From Charina bottae (Eukaryota; Chordata; Lepidosauria; Squamata; Charinaidae): 64,000 nucleotides of DNA. The notes below the pieces were generated by a model. The model made no database searches. It was given only the letters and a program-made list of their open reading frames with translations, and had not been told where the DNA came from. The DNA lies in the NCBI GenBank assembly GCA_023362775.1, contig JALMGJ010000002.1, positions 110,429,981-110,493,980 of the forward strand, in the 5' to 3' direction. The translations under genes were made by a program, and so were the position numbers. Below, piece after piece: positions 56,570-64,000 of the stretch (position 1 is its first letter; every line of letters begins with the position of its first letter).

Positions 56570-56725
56570 AGGGTTTGTGGGCAGGGGCCAATCGCGTGGA
56601 AGGGGGTGGGGTTTTCAGATGGGAGCAAATCACGTGGAAGGGGGCGGGGTTTACGGGCGGGAGCCAATCACTTGGAAGGGAGCAGGGTTTGGGGGCGGGA
56701 TCCAATCGCGTGGAAGGGTAAGATA
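56570..56725. repeat. Minisatellite, about 36-40 bp unit
   Basis: Four units share GGGNGGGGTTT, then a G-rich spacer and CCAATCGCGTGGAAGGG (variants CAAATCACG and CCAATCACTT). A fifth, isolated unit recurs at about 57797-57832 near the right end. Confidence 0.8.
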
Positions 56726-57244
56726 CAGGGCTGCGCTGCGCTTGGCCGGCCACCCCGGCCCTCACTCACCTTCCATGGCCGGTCCTTGCGGGCCGCCGGT
56801 GACGCTCCCATCCCGCTGCACCCCAGCTCTCCAAGGCCGGGGCCACCCACACAACCCAAGGCATCTGCGAAGTGGCAGAGGGAGAGATCCAAATCACAGC
56901 CCCGCAGACACGATTCCTCCCCCTTCCCAGCCCACCTCGGGATCGTAGCCGCTTCCCAAACGAGCGGCGCCGCGATCCCCGACCCGGCCACGCGTGCCTG
57001 CCCGGAAACGCCGTGGTGCCCAGCGGAGCCCGCTGCACATGCTCCGCAACGCTCCCTCCTTCCCGCCGCCTCTCCTGAGCTGAGCTCCGCAGCCGAGCCT
57101 GGGCGTGCGTGTGGGAGGGAAGCCGCCATTGCGGGCTTCCTCGCCAAGTTTGTCCGCCGCCTGCAGGGAGGGAGGCGGGGGGGACAGGGCTGGGCGCTGG
57201 GGCGGGGGTAGGGGCCGTGGACGGCAGGCCAAAGGGAGATGCCA

Positions 57245-57628
57245 GGGCAACTGTAGCGACCGGAGGCGGCCAAGGGGAGAGCAGGCGGCTCTTCGCCCTC
57301 GGCGCGCCGCGGGGCCAGACGAGCCTCCGGCTGCTGCTTCCTGCGCCCGTGGCCTCTTCGCTGCCGCCGCCGCCCGCCTCGCCTCTGCCGCTTTCCACTT
57401 CCCCCTCGTTTGCTGGAACATATTGAAGGGGAGGAAAAGGAAACATTAAGATCAACCACGAGCTTTGCGGAGAAGCGGAGAGCGGCAGAGGCGAGGCAGG
57501 CGGCGGTGGCAGCGAAGAGGCCACGGGCGCAGGAAGCAGCAGTCGGAGGCTCGTCTGGCCCTGCGGTGCGCCGAGGGCGAAGAGCCGCCTGCTCTCCCCT
57601 TGGCCGCCTCCGGTCGCTACAGTCGCCC
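57245..57628. repeat. Large inverted repeat (arms about 150 bp, spacer about 81 bp)
   Basis: The arm 57245-57396 is the reverse complement of 57478-57628 with about half a dozen mismatches. Nearly all that I can see are C-to-T or G-to-A changes at CpG sites. Shared landmarks are ACTGTAGCGACCGGAGGCGG, GGGGAGAGCAGGCGGCTCTT and CCTGCGCCCGTGGCCTCTTC. A transcript would form a very stable hairpin. Confidence 0.9.
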
Positions 57629-58019
57629 GAGATGCCAAGAGAGCACAGCCGGGCTGGGTGCCCCATCCCGAGAGGCGGCCCGGGCACCGCTTCTATGTGG
57701 GGGAGAATGCAACTCAGCAGAACCCCATGTGCGAGGTGTGGGTGGCTGCAGGTGGCCCCGGCCTTGGAGAGCGAGAGCGCGTAAGAGCGTAAGAGTTTGG
57801 GGGCGGGATCCAATTGCGTGGAAGGGGCGGGGGTGAGTTCAGCTGCAGAAGAGCCACACTCAAGGGGCCAAAGAGCCGCATCTGGCTCGCGAGCCACCAT
57901 TTCTGACCCTTGTGCTAGGCTAAAATGTGGTTGGCTGGTTTTGATTCAACATGTCATGAGAACACAGCCTTAGGCCATGTCTCCAGTAGTGACTTATAGC
58001 ACCTTCTAGGGTCACCTAG

Positions 58020-58354
58020 CTAGGAAGGGGCGTGATGGCTCAGCGGGTAAGACACCAGGCTTGTTGATCGGAAGATCGCAGGTTCGCAGGTTCGAATCCC
58101 TAGCCCCGCGTGATGGAGTGAGCTCCCGCACTCGCCCCAGCTCTTGCCAACCTAGCAATTCAAAAGCATGCAAATGCAAGTAGATGAATAGGTACCACTT
58201 CGGTGGGTAGGTAACAGCATTCCACACGCGTCATGCCGGCCACATGACCGTGGAAGCGTCTTCGGACAATGCTGGCTCTTCGGCTAACAAACGGAGATGA
58301 GCACCGGCCCCTAGAGTCGGACACGACTGCACAAATGTGCGGGGGGAACCTTAA
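58020..58354 (+). mobile_element. Sauria-type tRNA SINE (full length)
   Basis: The tRNA-like head has A-box GATGGCTCAGCGGGTAAGAC and B-box GGTTCGAATCCC. The middle (CCAGCTCTTGCCAACCTAGC, AGTAGATGAATAGGTACCAC) and 3' part (GAGTCGGACACGACTGC, GGGGGGAACCTT) complete it. A perfect 12-bp duplication, AGGGTCACCTAG, flanks it at 58008-58019 and 58355-58366. It has the best-preserved promoter boxes of the four copies in the window, so it is probably the youngest. Confidence 0.9.
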
Positions 58355-58366
58355 AGGGTCACCTAG

Positions 58367-59880
58367 ACATCGTTGAGACAACACAAAACTTGTCCTCATT
58401 GCTGTTATCTCAACCCAATAGTGAGTGGAAGATGCTAGAAAACACTGTAAATCACTAATGAGGATCTTAATTTTGGAAGGGATAGGAAAGAGAAAGAACA
58501 GAAGTGACTATAACAGGATAGTATAAAAGATTGCATTTTGTAATTAGTCATCGATAGTTAGGCAAATACAATAAACACAGATTGCCCTCCCATCTTGGAC
58601 TTAATTGTTTCTCTCTTCCTGTTTTAGGTTATTTTTTCCCCCCAGCATAAATGAACATTTAATATAAGGTATCTAGATAACATCAAAAGAAAAGTATAAA
58701 GTGTGCTTGTACATGAACAAAAAACTGAACTCAACAGCATACTTCCTAGTACAGCCACAAGCAAATTTGGGGAACAGGAAGCAACCTGAATAACTAATCT
58801 CTGTCTGCCAAGCATTATGCTGAGATGGGCATATACCCAACTTGTTCTACCCTTGCTGTCCTTAAGGTGGCAATTAGGTGGGAAATGTATAAAATTCCAG
58901 CTTGGGGCAGGTTCAAAAAGGGCCAAGGGACTCCCCTTTCAGAGTGGTGCCCAGCAATAAAGTTTGCACTCCTCCCAATTGTCCTATCAATCTTCTAAAA
59001 AGCTGGGGCAGAGGCAGATTCGCTCCTGACAAGTTATTTCACCCCAGAGTCACCTGGGGGACATGGCAGCTGGAAACCAGGAAAAAAAAACAGTAACTTT
59101 GCTCCCCAAACTGCCTCTTAACTCTTGGCACTTCTTACATTGACTTTGGACAGATGACAGAAAGCCAAGTAAGTTCTCACATTACTCCCAAAGTACTAAC
59201 TCAGCTCAGTTTCAGGTTTAAAGAGATTTTGTGGAAGAGACCTTTTGTGGCCAAGGTTCTGTCACTGATGTAGCTCACATTTTACAACATGAAGAAGTTA
59301 TTGAGGATATATTTAAATGGGATAGGCTTTGCACATTTTCCTTCCTAGTATCATCTCAAAAGAGAAAAAAAGATTGGTTATCAAATGCATTGGTCACAAT
59401 TACAAGAAGAAAAGATAGTTCTAGGTACCATGAGTCTCAAATTACACTATGAACTCCTCTGGTAAAAGTAGTAATGCCACAAAATTGGAAAGCCTCAATC
59501 AGTCCCTCACCCTCACCCCCAACCCCCAAAATTCTGACACTTCTAGACAGCAGCAGATTTAACTCTTTATCCTCCCAGGTTCACTAACTCACAGCTCTGC
59601 CAGATGTGATTGACTTTGCAGTTTTGAAAGCTAATCCATGGGATAGCTCTCTTTCTTTGCCTTCTTCAGGGTTCAGCTATTTAAAAAGTTGATTAACAGT
59701 AGACAGGTATGGGGGTGTTGTATGGTAGAAGGGAGATCTAGCTCTCTGCCAGTGCATTGTTCCTCCTATGCCTCTCAGCTTTTGTTGTGTCTCTAAACAT
59801 GGCCTTACCCGTCTTCTAGAAGAACGCTAAACCACTCTTCAAAAGGAACCCAAATAACAGCTGACTGGCCATAGGAGTGG
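58367..59880. other. Non-coding stretch with an LTR-like part
   Basis: At about 58880-59031 a TATA-like ATGTATAAAATTCC is followed by CAGCAATAAAGTTTGC and a segment ending GCTCCTGACA. This is the promoter, polyadenylation and U5 order of an LTR. Its left edge and TSD are not found, and no retroviral coding sequence follows. Confidence 0.35.
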
Positions 59881-59924
59881 CTTATGGTAAATCAGCAGAG
59901 AATCTTGTGCACCCTCTGCTCCAC

Positions 59925-60185
59925 CCTTGTCAGCTCAGAGACCTGTACGGTAGAGGGGGAGAGCCTAAACTGAAAGAACTGGACTCTCCCACTGCCCAAA
60001 CCAGAATGGCCCTGGAGGACATTGCCCATGGATGGGAGAGGAGACAGAATGCCTACACCAGTCGGAGTAAATCCCGCACCCTAGGGCTGATCCAACTCCT
60101 AGGGATTAAACATGTTGGATTCTACCCACAGCAAAAGCTGTTTTGCAATAAAGATAAAAACACTGTTTTGACACTGGAATAGCTA
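59925..60185 (+). repeat. LTR-like dispersed repeat, copy 1
   Basis: The segment GGTAGAGGGGGAGAGCC, TCTCCCACTGCCCAAACCAG, ATGGCCCTGGAGGACATTGC is followed by GCAATAAAGATAAAAACACT. The same order of landmarks recurs at 62475-62745. The AATAAAG placement suggests an LTR. The 101-codon frame across it is probably incidental. Confidence 0.45.
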
Positions 60186-60309
60186 GTAGTGGGCTGAAGA
60201 TGAGATGAAGGCAACAAAACGAGGACATGGCACTTAAAAGGTTTACTGAGGTATTTTTGTGACATAGAGGTCCAAGGGAAGAAAGACCTTGAATGGAAGC
60301 TCATTCCAC

Positions 60310-60785
60310 TGGGAAGCAATAAATTTATTTATTTATTTATTTATTTATTCAATTTCTATAGCCGCCCATCTCAACAAGTGACTCTGGGCGGTTTACAACA
60401 ATAAAAACCATAAAACAGTTAAAACAATTAAAAACAATTAAAAGTACAAAATAAATATATATGGTTGCCAAGTAAACAATGTATGGATGTTAATATAGCC
60501 AAGAAACGGGGCCCTTAACACACTCGGGGCCCCAGGCCCGGGCACATAACCAGGTCTTCACGGCCTTGTGAAAGGTCAACAGGGTTGGGGACATCCTGAT
60601 CTCTGAAAGGAGAATATTCCAGAGGGCAGGGGCTACGGCAGAGAAGGCGCGCCTTCTAGTCCCTGCCAACCGACATTCCTTGGCTGATGGGACCCGTAGC
60701 ATACCCAGCCTACCAAATCGAATTGGACAGGTAGAAACAACTGGGAGAAGACTGTCCCTTAGGTAACTGGACTAAAGGTAGATTT
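60310..60785 (-). mobile_element. L2 LINE 3' end
   Basis: On the minus strand the end of ORF2 (60702-60490) reads VPSAKECRLAGTRRRAFSAV, APALWNILLSEIRM, then TFHKAVKTWLC. The L2 terminus (inverted CCGCCCATCTCAAC and TGACTCTGGGCGG) and AAATA repeats at 60318-60350 follow. Everything upstream is missing. Confidence 0.85.
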
Positions 60786-62474
60786 CCACTTGCACTTTAT
60801 TGCAGAACAATCACACCCTGACAACACTCGCATTTTCCTTTGGTCCCATGATTTTGGCCTCCTTTTGTCCTGCCCATGTGTGAGATTAAGTCATTATTGT
60901 CCCTCTTATTCCACCTTTCAATGACAGACCCATAGTATTTATTATCTTGTTTTCCTTTTCCACCCATTACATTGGGGGTGAGGTCAGATAACCAGTAGTG
61001 GGTCTGTTCAAAGTTGTGTTTAGAGAGTGTTTGGATGTGGGGATAAGCCCTCTGCTCTCTAACCAGCTTTCAGCTCAACCATTTCCTCCTAGCATTTGCC
61101 CTCTGCATTAATACCCATCACTTCCTCAGTTCTCTGTTTTTGATACTAATTTATTTCCAGGCTTCCAACAAGATAGAGGAAGGAGGAGTAGACCACTGCT
61201 TCATTTAGGGAAGAAGTGAGGGGATGTTTATGTTTCTTTGCCATGGTATGCTTGTCATTTTCCATTCATTCATTCATTCATTCACCCCATACACTCACTA
61301 ATGAGAACAATACCATTTGGCAGTAATTCGGGCCTTTTTCCTACTTGTACCTAATTAGAGCGGAAACATACCCTGGAAACCTCTTCTTTTCTTTATTGGA
61401 AATTAAACAGGGTCCTACCAGGTTAGTACTTGGATGAGAGATTACCAATCTAGGAAGTTTAAAACAACAGTTTTCTACAGTTGCCAAGAAAACTGATGGA
61501 TGCATCCATGAAGTAACCAGGAATCAAGTTCAGTTCAATGGAGACTTTTTACTGCTTTATTGCTCATTACAGATGCCATGGACTCCAGAGCTCAGCTGCC
61601 AGATGAGCTGTCATTACTTGTATAACTGGGTCAATTCCCCAGGTAAACTGAAATGCCTGACTCCAAGAGCCAGATGCTTGCACCATCAGAGGAGGGGCTG
61701 AGGATCAAATTAGGAACAGCGATTTCAAATGCTCTTCACCCCTCTTGGCATAGTACTTCCTCAGCCACTTGCTGGCTCCTGGTATAGGACTCCTTCTATG
61801 CTGACATTGCCTTGTAGACGCTGTATTTCTTGCTCTGTGGCCTTTTCCTTGCACCCACTATATATTATTGCTTTTCTGGTGTGAGCTGCCATTGCCAACC
61901 CAATTTAAAGCTATGTCAGTTGGCGCTTCCTCAAAGCTGAGAGAATGAGCTATCCATCTGAAAACCATACCAGCATAAAATGTGCTGCTTCCTTAGGTGA
62001 TTCCCATCCTAGTGTAGTCCTGATTTATTATGAACAAGACATCTTAAGGATAGGGACTGCTTTGCCTACCTCTCCTCCCATGAAACCACACTAGATGGGG
62101 GTGAAATACCCACCAATTGCTCTCCTTATGGGGACACGGTGAGTTTTGACAGATGGCTAGAGCAGTGGGTTCAGCCATCTGTCAAAATTCACTTTCATTT
62201 GTGCAAGTGTTTTGTGCAGATGCATTCAAGGGGAGCCCAACTAATAGCTGATATCAGCTACAGTTGGTCTCCTTTTAGACATGGTTTTAGTGCTCTTACA
62301 GAACACTACTAAGCTTGTGTTCAAAAGTAGCCTGAAGAACAGGTGTAAGGAGGGTTGAGCTACCAAACCATAAGCTTGCCCTCCCCTGTTTCCTTATATA
62401 GCCTTATAAGGCAATTGCTGATAAGCTAATGTTTTGGGTAATCGAGGTCTCCAAACTAGGGATTGGCTCAGATC
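60786..62474. other. Non-coding stretch with ATTC repeat and hairpin
   Basis: No gene recognised. An ATTC repeat lies at 61262-61284, and the hairpin at 62139-62192 is listed separately. Confidence 0.4.
62139..62192. repeat. Hairpin with about 20-bp arms
   Basis: GTGAGTTTTGACAGATGGCT and AGCCATCTGTCAAAATTCAC are inverted copies with one mismatch, separated by 14 bp. Related, more decayed hairpins are at about 46.15 kb and 39.27 kb, and the flank GTGCAAGTRTTTTGTG is shared with the 46-kb one. Confidence 0.7.
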
Positions 62475-62745
62475 TGACAGGTAGGAGGGAAAGCCTAGTG
62501 TGAAAGAACCAGCATCTCCTACTGCCCAAGCCATGAGGTCCCTGCAGGACAATTGCAGGCACTGGAGAGCAGGGTATGCCTTCATCCTCTTAAAGTGTCC
62601 TATAGGTGCTGAGCTGAGCTCAAGCCTAGGAGTCACCTAACCACATCCACAATAGAATAGTTGGCAAGGCATGTCAGTTTGTATCCATGGTAACATTTCT
62701 TTCAGAATAAGAAGGAAAACACTACTTTAAAACTGGGACAGATAA
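62475..62745 (+). repeat. LTR-like dispersed repeat, copy 2
   Basis: GGTAGGAGGGAAAGCCTAGT, CATCTCCTACTGCCCAAGCC and GGTCCCTGCAGGACAATTGC align with the copy at 59.93 kb. Both end in an A-rich polyadenylation-like stretch (GAATAAGAAGGAAAACACTA here). Confidence 0.45.
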
Positions 62746-62779
62746 GGATGACACAGAACAACAACAAAAGGTTGCTGAG

Positions 62780-64000
62780 ACATAATTGTGCCTTGTTATG
62801 TCCATGTGTGGAAAGCCTTGCCTCTAGCGGAGCACCCGCGCGACCATTCTGACCAGCATGTGGTTGTCCCCGACATTTTATACCCCCTTTCCCTCACACC
62901 CGCTTTGCTTTTCGGAGGCCTGAGGCTTGCTCTTCGCCGGAGACCCGCTGAGGGTGAGAAGGAAGGAGTGGCACGCCATGAGGACGCCTCCTTGCTTGCG
63001 GCTCCCGACTTCGGTTTGAGGCTCCGTCAGCGCCTCGCGTGCAGCACCGAGCTGCGCGGGCCGCCATCCCCGCCCGCTTTCCCCCAGGCTGGTTCTCGGA
63101 GCTTCTGTTCCGGTGGCCTCTGCGGAACATACACTGCCCAAAGAGCCCGGCTACCGTTGCCGCTAGCTCTCCACCCGCCCTTCGTGCTGAGCTGAGGAAA
63201 CGCCACCTGAATCTGGGCGACCCGTTCTCAGTTTTGCGCGGGCTGCCAAGCGGCGCCCGCGGTCTCTGCGAACAGCCTTTCTTTCGCGCTGGCTTTGATG
63301 GCGCGCGTGTGGGTTGCGGTGAGGGTGAGAGCGACGCGAGTGGGGGAACGGTGGGTTGGCCGATTGCGGGAGCTGCTTCCAGCCCTCCGAAAGCGAGCAG
63401 AGGCGACCAGCAGCGGGCGGTGGGGGCTGGGTAGCTGTCACGGTCTATGTGCGAGGAATGACTAAACGTTGGTTGAGGAGCTGTGGAGGCTTTCGGCGTC
63501 TCCTCTACAAGCACAGTTCACATCTTTCTTGCGCGCGCCGATGCCCCTCCGCCTCCCGCGGCGTGTAACGCTCCCCCGCCCGCTTCTTACTCTCTCCTGC
63601 AGCAAATTAAGTGTTTCGAGACGTAATTGAAGAATCCAAGTGTTTCTGCTTAATTCCCCCTTTCCCGTGCCCATCCCAGGCAAGGCGAGCACTTCAGCCC
63701 CATAGTCGTTCAATGAAGCAGCACAGATTCCCGGCCGTTCCAAGTGGGATTTTGCAGGACGAGAAGAAGGAGGAGGTGGAGGAGGAGGAGGAGGAGGAAG
63801 TGGCGGTGGAGGGAAGGAGCTGGCGGCAGCAGCAGCCACAGCAGCAGCAGGCATATTTGCAAGGAAGCATTTCGGGTCTCGCTCTGCTACTGGGGATTTA
63901 AATGTCACTCAAAGCATCCCCAGATCAGCTTGCGGCTCCTCTCCGTTTTCTTCCGAAGCGCTGATCTGAGCCCCGAACGTTGCATTTCTGCGGCTTACTA
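62780..64000. promoter_or_regulatory. CpG island, probable host gene promoter and first exon (runs off window)
   Basis: From about 62820 the sequence changes abruptly to GC- and CpG-rich text (GCGCGCGTG, CCGCCCGC, GGCGCCCGCGG) and stays so to the right edge. No transposon ends bound it. Both strands have overlapping open frames. A minus frame at 63908-63462 has poly-Ala and poly-Pro runs. A plus frame at 63611-63901 has poly-Glu and poly-Gln runs. Neither is recognisable. An ATTTAAAT lies at 63896-63903. I take it for a vertebrate CpG-island promoter with 5' untranslated sequence. The gene and direction are unknown. Confidence 0.6.
63765..63856. repeat. GGA and CAG trinucleotide repeats
   Basis: A GAGGAGGAG run (63771-63798) is followed by a CAGCAGCAG run (63827-63850), within the CpG island. 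They explain the low-complexity residues in all frames. Confidence 0.85.

Larger units (their letters stand above)
56489..57912. mobile_element. Non-autonomous hAT element with GC-rich palindromic interior
   Basis: The left end is CAGGGGTCGGCAAACTTTTT and the right end is the inverted AGCCACCATTTCTGACCCTTG. A perfect 8-bp duplication, TGCTAGGC, flanks it at 56481-56488 and 57913-57920, so it is a hAT-superfamily insertion of 1424 bp. No transposase is encoded. The interior is strikingly CpG-rich against an AT-rich surround. It holds a short minisatellite (56570-56720) and nested inverted repeats: 56826-56847 against 57751-57772, and 57245-57396 against 57478-57628. Long frames on both strands across it (such as 410 codons on minus) follow from composition and symmetry and have no domain. 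I infer capture of a host CpG island, but its source is unknown. Confidence 0.85.

Noticed and set aside
56668..57900. A 410-codon open frame on the minus strand, with a 290-codon frame beside it
   Set aside because: It lies wholly inside the palindromic CpG-rich hAT element. Near-identical peptides appear on both strands because of the inverted repeat. The composition is Arg/Pro/Ala/Gly and no domain is visible.
58025..58110. tRNA gene candidate from A- and B-boxes
   Set aside because: The boxes belong to the head of a Sauria SINE with a flanking TSD. It does not fold as a complete functional tRNA in its element context.
62788..63908. Attempt to name the gene at the CpG island
   Set aside because: Frames on both strands compete, the residue runs are low-complexity, and no family is recognisable. 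Naming it would be invention.
1..64000. CRISPR arrays, operons, ribosome binding sites, phage or plasmid modules
   Set aside because: None were seen. Splice-type signals, SINEs, LINEs and CpG islands show this is vertebrate nuclear DNA, and the tandem repeats are microsatellites or transposon parts.

Overview
This window looks like nuclear DNA of a squamate reptile, most likely a lizard. The argument rests on its repeats. It holds tRNA-derived SINEs of the Sauria type with ACCTTT-like tails, Bov-B (RTE) LINE ends, many L2 LINE copies with AAATA tails, reptile-type L1, Penelope-like elements (PLEs), CORE/MIR-type SINEs, hAT and Tc1/mariner non-autonomous elements, and a Ty1/copia fragment. No bacterial, organellar or viral gene order is present. 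I could not assign any host protein-coding gene. Almost every long reading frame that makes biological sense belongs to a retrotransposon, usually a broken one.

Layout. 0-11 kb: a decayed PLE, AT-rich unique DNA, a hAT MITE and a Bov-B 3' end. 10.5-15 kb: a copia-type LTR element nested in a CORE-SINE, then a LINE of unresolved clade that is itself interrupted by another insert. 15-25 kb: a Sauria SINE, a second longer copy of the unresolved LINE, a mariner-type MITE and an L1 3' end with the arrangement left by twin priming. 25-34 kb: unique DNA, a decayed L2 carrying a hAT MITE, two more hAT MITEs and LTR-like pieces. 34-47 kb: L2 remnants, a PLE 3' end split by a Sauria SINE, two RTE-like C-termini, a good L2 RT copy and a Bov-B tail. 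49-52 kb: the longest L2 copy (minus strand). 54-56.4 kb: the best preserved retroelement, a PLE with a 661-codon frame holding RT and GIY-YIG domains. 56.5-57.9 kb: a 1.4-kb hAT-type element whose GC-rich interior is a large palindrome. 58-62.7 kb: a Sauria SINE, LTR-like repeats and an L2 end. 62.8-64 kb: a CpG-rich island running off the right edge, probably the promoter and first exon of a host gene that I cannot name.

The elements do not form a pathway. They record nested insertions that can be ordered: copia inside a SINE, a Sauria SINE inside a PLE, a hAT MITE inside an L2. Several have exact target-site duplications (TSDs). The items most worth a second look are the palindromic CpG-rich hAT element, the four-copy hAT MITE family with GC-rich internal repeats, the hammerhead-like motifs in the PLE ends, the copia element with a half-tRNA primer site, a dispersed hairpin found at three places, and the right-edge CpG island.
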